A model generated the notes under the pieces. That model was given only the letters and a program-made list of their open reading frames with translations. It was not told the origin of the DNA and did no database searches. From a bacterium (GTDB lineage Bacteria > Bacillota > Clostridia > Christensenellales > UBA1242), in contig JAILMD010000056.1 of assembly GCA_024692805.1 (NCBI GenBank), forward strand, positions 1-12,719: a stretch of 12,719 nt of DNA. The letters run 5' to 3'. The translations under genes and the position numbers were made by a program. Below, in pieces: positions 6,056 to 12,719 of the stretch (its first letter is position 1; every line of letters begins with the position of its first letter).

Positions 6056-6954
6056 ATTGTTTTCTCAGTAAATTCAATTAGTTTATCAGCGCCCTCTTTA
6101 ACTTTCTTTGCGATTTTGTTAATTTTAGGGTATCCCCACCCTCCAAAGAGTTTATTTGGCCCAACAATTGTTCCCGCGCTAACGTTATGCGATAAAGCGA
6201 AAATGAGCGAAAGCGAAGATTTTTCAGGCGAGTTAAACATCCATTTAATTGCCTTCGCCGCTTTGCCAACCTTTTTGCCATAAGCATTAACCCCTAATGG
6301 TGTTATAGCAATTCCGGGGTGAGTCATAATAAACTTAATATTAGTTTCTTTATATTTTTGAGATAGATAATAAGTATATTTTGCTAAGCATAATTTTGAA
6401 CGCGCATAAACTGGAACATTTTTATATTGTTTCTCAAAGAAGAAATCGTTATAATTTATCTTTTTAGCAAACTTATGAATCATTGAAATTGTTGTGACGT
6501 AAACAACTTCATGATTTAGGCTTTTTAAATAAGGTAATAACTTTTGAGTTAAATAATAAACGCCAAAATAGTTAACGCCAAGAACTTCTTCAAGACCGTC
6601 AGCAGTTTTCTCCCCTGGCCTATGAAAAACGCCAGCATTGTTAACAAAAACATCAAAATCTATTTTATTATCTATTATTTGATTAACAAAAGCGTCAATT
6701 GAAGAAAAATTTGCTAGGTCAAGTGAAAGAAGTTCAATTTTAGCGTCAGGATAATCCTTAATTAAACTACTTTTAGCAACTTCCGCCTTGCTTTGATTCC
6801 TACACGCCATAATAACACGGGCGCCAAGATGAAGGCAAACTTCTGCAGTTTTAAAGCCAATTCCGCTATTTGCGCCGGTTATTAAAATTGTTTTATTAGA
6901 TAAAGAAGTGGCATTTTTATTAAGCCACTTTATTGTTTGTTTATTTAAACTCAT
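6040..6954 (-). CDS. Retinol-dehydrogenase-like SDR oxidoreductase, probably NADP(H)-dependent
   Basis: A 304-residue SDR of the longer retinol-dehydrogenase / protochlorophyllide-reductase-like type. TGANSGIG is at 26-33, NNAG at 105-108, an Asn at 128 (VNYFG), a catalytic Ser probably at 157 with the following His160, and YARSK giving Y183 and K187. Arg52 in the ACRN segment after strand 2 points to NADP(H). The Ser region is slightly unusual (TTISMIH where VSSxxH is common). A basic, helical C-terminal tail (about 280-304) follows the core and could lie on a membrane surface. Substrate is unknown. The gene starts 3 nt after the phosphohexomutase stop with only a weak GGGA site, so it is probably translated by coupling. 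It shares little with the NAD-type SDR at the left of the window beyond the fold. Confidence 0.88.
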   Translation of the reverse strand: MSLNKQTIKWLNKNATSLSNKTILITGANSGIGFKTAEVCLHLGARVIMACRNQSKAEVAKSSLIKDYPDAKIELLSLDLANFSSIDAFVNQIIDNKIDFDVFVNNAGVFHRPGEKTADGLEEVLGVNYFGVYYLTQKLLPYLKSLNHEVVYVTTISMIHKFAKKINYNDFFFEKQYKNVPVYARSKLCLAKYTYYLSQKYKETNIKFIMTHPGIAITPLGVNAYGKKVGKAAKAIKWMFNSPEKSSLSLIFALSHNVSAGTIVGPNKLFGGWGYPKINKIAKKVKEGADKLIEFTEKTIKERI

Positions 6955-6957
6955 TTT

Positions 6958-8370
6958 TTAAATTCCCAAAAATTCTTTCCAAAGGTTTAGTTCTTTTTTG
7001 CAATCGCTCAAATTATCCATTTCAATAAAAATTCTAAGCAATGGTTCAGTTCCCGAAAACCTAATAAGCGACCAATTGCCGTTAGGATAATAAACCTTTA
7101 AACCATCATCATAACAAGTTTTTTCAACTTTTAGATTAAGTTTTGGCATTTCTTTTTTCTCATAAATTTCTTCTTTAATTCTTTTTGCTTCATCATGAGA
7201 AAAAACAAATTGTTCTTCGTCAACAACTTTAGAATAGTTATCAACAAAAGCAAGCATTTCGTCAACACATTTTCCAAAAGGCTTGTTAAGTTTTTTCATA
7301 ATCTTAATGCAAAGCGCAATAGATAAAAGGCTATCTTTGCCCCAAATATGGTTACTAACCGCTAGGCCGCCACTGCTTTCCCCACCAACGATTGACTTAG
7401 TTTCAATAAGTTTGCTTGAAACATATTTAAACCCAACAGGAACTTCATAACAATCAAAACCAAATTTGTTAGCAAGTGCGTCAACTAAATATGATGTTGC
7501 AAGGTTTTTAACAACCCCGCCCGTTTTATGTTCATATTTAACAAAATAATAATAGATTAACGCCAATATTTTATTGTTATCAACATATCTTCCATTTTCG
7601 TCAACAACACCAAGCCTGTCGCCATCAGAATCAAGCGCAAAGCCAACGTCATAGCCATTTTTAGTTACTTCATCTTTAAGTTCGCTAACATTTTCTTTTG
7701 AAGGAAGCGGAACTTTAAAGCCAAAGAAAGCGTTTCGGTTGGCATGAAGAATTTTATAGTTAGTTAATTTTATTTTCTTGCATAAAAGACGCAATCCCTC
7801 AGTTGTTGAACCATATTTGTTATCAAATGCAACCTTTAAATCGCCTGCCTCGGGAATTTCTTGGTTTTTAACAAGATAGTTAATAAAGTCGCCAAAGTGG
7901 TCAACAATATTGAGGTTTTTGCCATCATATTCATCAAGATTAACAGCCCTAACCTCGCTAAGCGCTTTGAATTCTTTTTCAATTTTTTGAGTTTCTTCAA
8001 CGCTGGCGTCTTTTCCGTTTTTAACAAAAATTTTAATTCCGTTATATTTATAAGGGTTGTGGCTTGCTGTTATCATAACACCATAATCATTCCCTTCAAC
8101 CATAGTCTGATACATAACAACAGGCGTTGAAGTTGGCTTTTTAAAGAGGTTAACAACAAAGCCATTAGCCAAGAAAACTTCGGCGCAAAATCTAGCAAAT
8201 TCTTCTGACATAAAGCGATTGTCAAAACCAATGCAAACCTGCCTTTTAAACCCCTCTTTTTCAGCCAAATTGGCCATTGCTTGACAGATTTTTTGTATGT
8301 TTGGTTTAGTAAACGTGTCGGCGATTATTCCTCTAAAACCGCCCGTTCCAAATTTAATGCTTTCTTCCAT
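6958..8370 (-). CDS. Phosphoglucomutase/phosphomannomutase (alpha-D-phosphohexomutase family)
   Basis: A 470-residue cytosolic enzyme expected to move the phosphate between C1 and C6 of a hexose or hexosamine, feeding nucleotide-sugar and glycan synthesis. All four functional loops are present: the phosphoserine loop TASHNP (101-106, Ser103), the metal-binding DSDGDR (247-252), the sugar-binding GGESSGG (329-335) and the phosphate-binding RFSGTEP (437-443). An N-terminal FGTGGFRG (7-14) is also typical. Length is normal for the PMM/PGM branch. GlmM and phosphopentomutase are less likely from the loop sequences, but the exact sugar is not settled, so I give no symbol. ATG 8368-8370 has AAGGA upstream at good spacing and a near-consensus promoter. 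The downstream SDR gene follows after 3 nt in the same operon. Confidence 0.93.
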   Translation of the reverse strand: MEESIKFGTGGFRGIIADTFTKPNIQKICQAMANLAEKEGFKRQVCIGFDNRFMSEEFARFCAEVFLANGFVVNLFKKPTSTPVVMYQTMVEGNDYGVMITASHNPYKYNGIKIFVKNGKDASVEETQKIEKEFKALSEVRAVNLDEYDGKNLNIVDHFGDFINYLVKNQEIPEAGDLKVAFDNKYGSTTEGLRLLCKKIKLTNYKILHANRNAFFGFKVPLPSKENVSELKDEVTKNGYDVGFALDSDGDRLGVVDENGRYVDNNKILALIYYYFVKYEHKTGGVVKNLATSYLVDALANKFGFDCYEVPVGFKYVSSKLIETKSIVGGESSGGLAVSNHIWGKDSLLSIALCIKIMKKLNKPFGKCVDEMLAFVDNYSKVVDEEQFVFSHDEAKRIKEEIYEKKEMPKLNLKVEKTCYDDGLKVYYPNGNWSLIRFSGTEPLLRIFIEMDNLSDCKKELNLWKEFLGI

Positions 8371-8396
8371 GTTTTTTCCTTCGTTTTGTTAATATT

Positions 8397-8425
8397 ATTT
8401 TACTACTATATGAAAAATATATCAA
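8397..8425 (-). promoter_or_regulatory. Promoter of the phosphohexomutase operon
   Basis: On the minus strand, TTGATA (8420-8425) and TAAAAT (8397-8402) are 17 nt apart, each one base from consensus. The predicted leader is about 20 nt and carries AAGGA before the ATG. Confidence 0.75.
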
Positions 8426-8475
8426 TAATTTTTATATTACTGAAAATTTTCGACAATTTTTCTATTTTTATTTTG

Positions 8476-8506
8476 CAATAAAAAACAGGCTAAATTAGCC
8501 TGTTTT
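8476..8506 (-). terminator. Terminator of the lipoprotein locus
   Basis: An AAAACAGGC / GCCTGTTTT stem (8482-8490 with 8498-8506) has a 7-nt loop that can pair further, and is followed on the minus strand by TTTTTTATTG. It lies about a dozen bases past the TAA at 8518-8520. Its presence after the second half of the broken gene agrees with both halves being one transcription unit. Confidence 0.85.
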
Positions 8507-8517
8507 AATTTGTTTTA

Positions 8518-10080
8518 TTAAGCAGCAGTTACATGTTCCATTGAGAAGATTGCAACCATTCCGTTAGGAAGATAAATTGATAAGTAACCTTCAGCATTTT
8601 CAAATGTAACGCCGGTTAATGCGCTAGACATTTCTGGTGTTAATGCCCATGAATCAGCGCTTGTTAAACCAAATGCACCATTTGAAGTTTGAACATAAAT
8701 TGCGCCTAAAGCTTGGGTATATTGCTCACTTGTCATTTGACCAAGGGCATACATTAAACCAAGATAGTTCTTAATTTCTTCTCTTGAAGCATCCATATAA
8801 GAAATGTGGCAGTAAGTTAAGATTTTAGTAACTTCTTCTTCAGTTAAAATTTCAGCAGTTTTGAAAGCATTTAAAACTGTTTCAAGTTCTGTTCTAGCAT
8901 AATTCATAGCAACGATTTGCGCATAAGTGAAGATTCCAGCAGCTTGTTCTTGAGTTAAATACTCAGCAGTAACAAGTTCAGTAAGTTTTGTTTGAAGTTC
9001 AGCTTGAGTTAAAGCAATAACTGTTCCATTAGTTGTAACATAGTTGTAAATTTGATCGCCAGCATCTGAGTTTGGAATTTGATTCATTGTAACTAAGTTG
9101 TTAATGCAGATTCTAAAGCCGGTAGAAGTTACGTCAACAACATCAAGTGAAAGATCTGTTGCGTTAGCTACTAATCTATCAGCAGCATTTGTTGCAAAAT
9201 AATAGATTCCAGCGGCTTGTTCTTGAGTTAAATATTCAGCAGTAACAAGCTCATTAAGTTTTGTTTGAAGTTGTGTTCTAGTGAAACTAGTAACTGTTCC
9301 ATTAGTTGTAACATAGTTATAAATTTGATCGCCAATTGTTTGGCTTGGAATTTGATTTGCTGCAACTAATTGATTAATACAAACCCTAAAGCCTGCAGCC
9401 CCATTAACTAACGTTTCAAGTTTTTCAACTAATTCACCTTTTGTTTCTGAATAATCATAATCTTCAAATGTTCCGCGAATAACACTAGTGTTAATTCCTT
9501 CAGCAGCAGAAGATTTATAAACTGCAACAAGATTCATCTTTGTTCCAGAGTTGTCAAGAATTGTAACTTTTGAAGAATCTTCGCTAACGAAAATTCCGTT
9601 AAGCGCTTTAATCATTCCAGCAAGTTCTGTTGCGTCATAGCTAATAAACCAACCTTCAGTTCCGGCAACCCAGCTTTCAAGAGTTGAATTAATAACTCTA
9701 ACTGTTGAAATAACGCCACCTTCACCTGTTGTTTTGTTGTTATCAACGTGGTCGCAGATCATAACAGGTCCGCCAGCACCAATGATAACGCAATCTTCAA
9801 CTTCAAGAACGCCACCCCAGTTATAAATAAGAGTGCTGTAAGAGTCAAATGCGTTAACTTTATAAAGTCTTAAAGCAATATCATCAGGATCAAACCTTCC
9901 ATCAGTATAATAACCTTCTTCGCTCATGAAGTTAATGTTCCAACCTTGAGCAAGAGCGTTATAAACAGTAAGTGTTAAGGCGTCTTTCTTCATAAGTAAA
10001 ACACCACCACTTCCGTTATAGTTTTCAGTTTTCTTTGTGTTACCAAAGAATGAAACGTTATTAACATAAACATTAGTCAA
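8518..10080 (-). CDS. Downstream half of the interrupted lipoprotein: beta-rich domain plus helical repeats
   Basis: Counted from TTG 10080 this piece has 520 residues. Residues 1-140 or so contain short strands with Asn/Gly turns (for example around LTVYN, VLEVEDCVIIGAGG and VRVINSTLES) that resemble a right-handed parallel beta-helix. Residues 230-292 and 321-383 are two copies of one 63-residue unit. Two more degenerate helical units follow (about 397-424 and 433-460), each with an LTxEQ/MTSEQ-like turn. The end (about 480-520) is beta-like again. It has no signal peptide and its TTG start lacks a good ribosome site, so an independent product would be cytosolic and out of place. I therefore read it as the C-terminal portion of the upstream lipoprotein. 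No enzymatic motif is visible; adhesion or glycan binding is a guess. Confidence 0.6.
   Translation of the reverse strand: MTNVYVNNVSFFGNTKKTENYNGSGGVLLMKKDALTLTVYNALAQGWNINFMSEEGYYTDGRFDPDDIALRLYKVNAFDSYSTLIYNWGGVLEVEDCVIIGAGGPVMICDHVDNNKTTGEGGVISTVRVINSTLESWVAGTEGWFISYDATELAGMIKALNGIFVSEDSSKVTILDNSGTKMNLVAVYKSSAAEGINTSVIRGTFEDYDYSETKGELVEKLETLVNGAAGFRVCINQLVAANQIPSQTIGDQIYNYVTTNGTVTSFTRTQLQTKLNELVTAEYLTQEQAAGIYYFATNAADRLVANATDLSLDVVDVTSTGFRICINNLVTMNQIPNSDAGDQIYNYVTTNGTVIALTQAELQTKLTELVTAEYLTQEQAAGIFTYAQIVAMNYARTELETVLNAFKTAEILTEEEVTKILTYCHISYMDASREEIKNYLGLMYALGQMTSEQYTQALGAIYVQTSNGAFGLTSADSWALTPEMSSALTGVTFENAEGYLSIYLPNGMVAIFSMEHVTAA
8932..9120 (-). repeat. Internal repeat copy 2 (63 codons)
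   Basis: This 189-bp unit, from the GFR of GFRICIN to AGI, is the second copy in reading order. It matches the 9205-9393 copy in phase and without gaps, with 48 of 63 residues identical by my count. The 3' two thirds are nearly identical at the DNA level as well, including the LVTAEYLTQEQAAGI segment. Confidence 0.9.
9205..9393 (-). repeat. Internal repeat copy 1 (63 codons)
   Basis: First copy in reading order, GFRVCIN to AGI, 189 bp. It is separated from copy 2 by 84 bp (28 codons), so the full period is 273 bp (91 codons). In both copies the substitutions cluster around residues 17-20 and 35-41 of the unit. Confidence 0.9.
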
Positions 10081-10143
10081 TTCTGTTCCATTTTTTGGTC
10101 CGCAGAAGTCAAATAAGCAAGTGTGAGCAGTTATAGCATCACC

Positions 10144-11319
10144 TTATAGAGATGTGCTTGCTCCCCTTTCACGAACGATTAATGGTAAGTGTTCTGCTGA
10201 AATGCGGAAATAGTTTCCTTCAAAAGTAAAGGTTGCGCCATTGGTAAGAGTTCTTCTGTAAATATAACCAGTGTCATCATCAGTTGTGTCTTTTAATGAA
10301 CCAATAACTCTATTATAGTCAGTTGCGTTAGTACCAACTTCGCTTGCTTTCCAGTAATGAACTGATGGAATATCATTTGCTTCAATATCAATGTTTCTTT
10401 GCAAAATGATTCGGTTAACCATTGTTAATTCCGATGGCATTGGAATATTGTTTGCAGCTTTATAAGCCGTCCATTTTGCGTTAACGTTAGTGTTATCTAA
10501 AACGCTAAGGTCTTTAGCGTTATAAACATTATAACCATCAACAACAGTAAACTCAAATTCGCTTGCGTCAATATTGTCAAGCTCGTCTTGGCTTACGTTT
10601 TTTGGTAATACACTAATTTTATATCTGCCGTTTGCAGTTGTTGCAAATTTTAAAGTATGCGCATCTTCATCAATTGTAACAATTGTTGCAAGTTCGTCAG
10701 TAGTTAAAAGCCTATAAGCATCAGTTTCCCAAAGGTAAACTTTATAAACTGCTGGGTGATCAGTTATTTCACCAACTTGGTTGTTTGAATATCTAACGCC
10801 AGCAGTTGGCTCATAAACAAACGCGTTTTGGTTACCAACTAAATAAGCATTTCCTGTAACTGTAAAGCCTTTTGCCCCAGTTGAGCCTGTTTCAGTATAT
10901 GCATTTTCTAATTGGCTGTTTGTTTTATATTGAGTAACAAATTGAGGGTCAGTATATTCCATAACTACATAAGTTGGAGCCTCATTAGGATCATAAACTT
11001 CAATATTAACATCAAAAGTGAAATCTTTATCACCTGATTTATAGGTTATTGTTAAAGTTTTATTCCCTACAGTTGAAGTGTCAAGCGCGCTAAAAGTTAA
11101 ATCAGCTGAAGTAACAGTTTCAGTTTTTCCTGATTTAAATTTAACTGTAACACTTATTGCCGAAGTGTCAAGTTCAGCATTTTGAGCGATTCTAGTTACA
11201 ACGCCACTAGCCTGCTCAATTTTAACGACTGGATCATCGTTATTGCACGCCGTTAACATAATCCCACTAAAGAGCAAACAGAATGCTAACATAATGCTTA
11301 AAAAGATTTTTTTCTTCAT
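10144..11319 (-). CDS. Secreted lipoprotein with Ig-like domain (upstream half of the interrupted gene)
   Basis: A 391-residue predicted lipoprotein. A lysine-rich start and hydrophobic core lead to the lipobox LTAC, so C25 would be lipidated and hold the protein on the outer face of the membrane. Residues 31-110 look like a bacterial Ig-like (Big_3-type) domain, with repeated Thr/Val strands and a GKTETVTSADLTFS-like stretch. The remainder is beta-rich and acidic. The frame ends at TAA 10144-10146 in the middle of what looks like a continuing domain (the EHLPLIVRERG segment). The start has AAAGGAG at good spacing and a strong promoter. If made alone it would be a truncated but exportable protein carrying the anchor and Ig-like domain. 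Confidence 0.85.
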   Translation of the reverse strand: MKKKIFLSIMLAFCLLFSGIMLTACNNDDPVVKIEQASGVVTRIAQNAELDTSAISVTVKFKSGKTETVTSADLTFSALDTSTVGNKTLTITYKSGDKDFTFDVNIEVYDPNEAPTYVVMEYTDPQFVTQYKTNSQLENAYTETGSTGAKGFTVTGNAYLVGNQNAFVYEPTAGVRYSNNQVGEITDHPAVYKVYLWETDAYRLLTTDELATIVTIDEDAHTLKFATTANGRYKISVLPKNVSQDELDNIDASEFEFTVVDGYNVYNAKDLSVLDNTNVNAKWTAYKAANNIPMPSELTMVNRIILQRNIDIEANDIPSVHYWKASEVGTNATDYNRVIGSLKDTTDDDTGYIYRRTLTNGATFTFEGNYFRISAEHLPLIVRERGASTSL

Positions 11320-11349
11320 TATTTTTCTCCTTTAAATAGCTACATATTG

Positions 11350-11378
11350 ATAATAACATTTTTAAAAAATAGTGTCAA
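11350..11378 (-). promoter_or_regulatory. Strong promoter of the lipoprotein gene
   Basis: On the minus strand, a perfect TTGACA (11373-11378) is 17 nt from TATTAT (11350-11355) with a TGT extension. The predicted leader of roughly 23 nt holds AAAGGAG. A second TTGACA lies 20 nt further upstream (11393-11398), in the repeated context TTTGACAnTAT. Confidence 0.8.
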
Positions 11379-11465
11379 ACAATAAAAGATAATGTCAAAT
11401 TTATTTTGGCATTATTCCGTCTTTTTTATTCTTAAAAAAATTTTTATCCTCAAAAACCTTATTTT

Positions 11466-11984
11466 TTATAAAACGAAAACGTGAATGTTAGCGCCCGTTC
11501 CACTTCCGCTCATTGAAACAGGGTTAACATAAATATAAAAGGCAATGCCTGATTTAAAGCACATTAATTTTCCGTTTTGCTCTAAAACAACGTTTCCGTT
11601 ATCAATTAGTTTTTGATTGCTTATTGTATATTTAATCGCCTCGGCGTTTCCGGCAACGTCACCGGTGTCATAAGTTACTTTAGGAATAAGGGTTAAAGGA
11701 ATATAGTTTTTGGCTTCATATTCATTTAATTCATTAAGAAAAGTTCCGCTGATTGCTTTTGTTGAAAAGTTAACTCTAAGCGTATATTTTGGATTTTTGG
11801 TATAGTCATCAATTCCGTCATAAGTAAAAACAAACATATCGTCATTTTCGGCTTCAACGCTCATTTGAATTGATTTAACATATTTTATTTCGTCATAAAC
11901 TTTAACCGTCATACCAAAAAAGCCTATTAAAACAATAGACGCAACATAAACTATAAAGATGATCAAAACGGTTGATTTTTTCAT
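11466..11984 (-). CDS. Membrane-anchored extracellular protein of unknown function
   Basis: A 172-residue protein with a short basic N-terminus and one hydrophobic helix (about 5-27) lacking a lipobox or clear cleavage site, so it is likely anchored with the rest outside the cell. The exposed part (about 30-172) is rich in beta-forming residues and ends in a Gly/Ser stretch and a hydrophobic C-terminus. I recognise no family. ATG 11982-11984 has AAGGA 8 nt upstream, and only 12 nt separate it from the stop of the ABC-2-type permease gene, so the two are co-transcribed and probably work together at the membrane. I see no clear terminator in the 146 bp between this gene and the lipoprotein gene. 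Confidence 0.75.
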   Translation of the reverse strand: MKKSTVLIIFIVYVASIVLIGFFGMTVKVYDEIKYVKSIQMSVEAENDDMFVFTYDGIDDYTKNPKYTLRVNFSTKAISGTFLNELNEYEAKNYIPLTLIPKVTYDTGDVAGNAEAIKYTISNQKLIDNGNVVLEQNGKLMCFKSGIAFYIYVNPVSMSGSGTGANIHVFVL

Positions 11985-11996
11985 TATTTTTCCTTT

Positions 11997-12719
11997 TTAT
12001 TTTTCCTTATAATAAAGCCTTATTTTGGTTACATACAAATAAATTCTTACCGCTAAAAAGATTAACGAAACAAAGAACAATTTTAAATAAACAACGTTAA
12101 CGTTCTCTCTCATAAGTAAGAAACAAACAAAAGCGAAAACCGCTGAAAGAATAAATGCAATAATTGTGCTCTTATTCTCATTAGGGTTTTTATGAACGTC
12201 ACCCGTTGTTTGATAAAGCCTGTTTTGAGGGTTCATAATATCAATTTCAGCGCTCCATAATAAATGCGCTAGATAAAGCATAATAAGAGCTAATGTTAAC
12301 AAGATTGTTTGAAGCGTTCCTAAATGCGCAAAAATTGTTATCATTATAACCGAAACAATTATTGAGATTATGCAAATAACTGCATTTAAAACAATTTTTC
12401 CCGTTAGCGGAACAACATATTTAACAGGGTTAACCTTATTTAAATAAGAAGAGTTCCCTTCTTTACTAAACGTGCTCGCTATCGCAACATTGCTTGATAA
12501 AGTCATTAAAAGAATAATTAAAACGTTAAAGGCAATGCCCATATAGTTTCCTAAAATTCTAGTATCCATTGCGGCAATAATTTTGTTTTGTAAGAAGATC
12601 GCGATTGGCAAAATAACCGCAACCGCTAAAACACTATAAATAAGGTTGCTCGTTCTGAATATAATTTGAGAGTTTCTTATAACTGATGAAGTAAATGGCC
12701 TCATCTTTCTATTTTTACC
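11997..12719 (-). CDS. C-terminal part of an ABC-2-type transporter permease (runs off the window)
   Basis: The frame is open to the right edge (240 residues visible). A methionine codon at 12702-12704 lacks a ribosome site and is preceded by in-frame sense codons, so it is probably internal. Six hydrophobic helices are visible. Between the second and third is a cytosolic loop reading STFSKEGNSSYLNKVNPVKY, which matches the S-x-E-G ... K-x-x-P-V pattern of large ABC-2-type exporter permeases. The visible part would then be the second membrane bundle of a protein of 500 or more residues. A matching ATPase should lie to the right. Substrate is unknown. The membrane-anchored protein gene follows after 12 nt and may be an accessory subunit. 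Confidence 0.75.
   Translation of the reverse strand, partial: GKNRKMRPFTSSVIRNSQIIFRTSNLIYSVLAVAVILPIAIFLQNKIIAAMDTRILGNYMGIAFNVLIILLMTLSSNVAIASTFSKEGNSSYLNKVNPVKYVVPLTGKIVLNAVICIISIIVSVIMITIFAHLGTLQTILLTLALIMLYLAHLLWSAEIDIMNPQNRLYQTTGDVHKNPNENKSTIIAFILSAVFAFVCFLLMRENVNVVYLKLFFVSLIFLAVRIYLYVTKIRLYYKEK

Larger units (their letters stand above)
8518..11319 (-). pseudogene. Large surface lipoprotein gene interrupted by one in-frame TAA
   Basis: Two long open stretches lie in exactly the same frame and are separated by a single TAA at 10144-10146. The first covers 391 codons from ATG 11319. After the stop, another 541 codons run open to TAA 8518, the first 21 of them (10081-10143) before any usable start codon. 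The only early in-frame start is TTG 10080, with a weak GGAA site. Read through the stop, the product would be a 932-residue or so lipoprotein: signal peptide with lipobox, Ig-like domain, a beta-strand-rich middle that crosses the stop, then helical repeats. No frameshift is needed. Promoter and terminator flank the pair, not the halves. A recent nonsense mutation is the simplest reading. Readthrough, or a base error in the assembly, is also possible. TAA is a normal stop for most other genes here. Confidence 0.75.

Noticed and set aside
7836..8481. Open frames overlapping the 5' part of the phosphohexomutase gene on both strands
   Set aside because: The phosphohexomutase motifs fix the true frame; the others are low-complexity by-products.
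10081..10146. Reassignment of TAA as a sense codon in this organism
   Set aside because: TAA is the natural stop of the phosphohexomutase, Pr6Pr, small-protein, degenerate phosphoesterase and permease genes, several of them followed closely by terminators.
11320..11465. Terminator or regulatory RNA between the membrane-anchored gene and the lipoprotein gene
   Set aside because: There are many A and T runs but no stem of useful strength. Only the lipoprotein promoter is convincing.
1..12719. CRISPR array, insertion sequence, toxin-antitoxin pair or known defence system
   Set aside because: No spaced direct repeats, transposase motifs, inverted-repeat-bounded elements or defence-family domains are visible. 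The metallophosphoesterase pair is unusual but not evidence of defence on its own.

Overview
The window is A+T-rich bacterial chromosome using the standard bacterial code: TGA and TAA both act as stops, and tryptophan is read from TGG. Shine-Dalgarno sites of the AGGAGG type, sigma-A-like promoters (TTGACA / TATAAT, often with an extended TGn -10), short U-tailed hairpin terminators and a lipoprotein with a Big_3-like Ig domain point to a low-GC Bacillota. An uncultured, gut-type Clostridia lineage is my inference; nothing in the sequence names a species.

Layout. The left edge holds the 3' end of a plus-strand zinc-ribbon gene (1-216). It is followed by a tRNA-Ser-like 3' end with its own terminator and then a bidirectional terminator. 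Everything else is on the minus strand. Reading right to left, the units are: (i) the C-terminal part of an ABC-2-type permease and a membrane-anchored extracellular protein (12719-11466); (ii) a large cell-surface lipoprotein gene cut in two by one in-frame TAA (11319-8518); (iii) a phosphohexomutase followed 3 nt later by an SDR oxidoreductase (8370-6040); (iv) a six-helix membrane protein of the Pr6Pr type and a small unknown protein (5978-4875); (v) a metallophosphoesterase and a degenerate paralogue of it (4635-1932); (vi) the RdgB/HAM1 nucleotide-sanitising pyrophosphatase (1857-1267); (vii) a second SDR oxidoreductase (1115-375).

Most units have a recognisable promoter with a short leader, and several end in a hairpin terminator. 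The gene set is mainly housekeeping and envelope: nucleotide-pool cleaning, sugar-phosphate interconversion, dehydrogenases, export and surface display. I see no defence system, CRISPR array, transposase or integrase inside the window.

The points most worth a second look are the paired active and ligand-stripped metallophosphoesterases encoded back to back, the lipoprotein whose reading frame continues unchanged for more than 500 codons past a TAA, a recent 189-bp internal duplication in that same gene, a promoter placed so that the Pr6Pr gene would be leaderless, and the tRNA-Ser 3'-end remnant beside the zinc-ribbon gene, which may mark the edge of an integrated element lying to the left.
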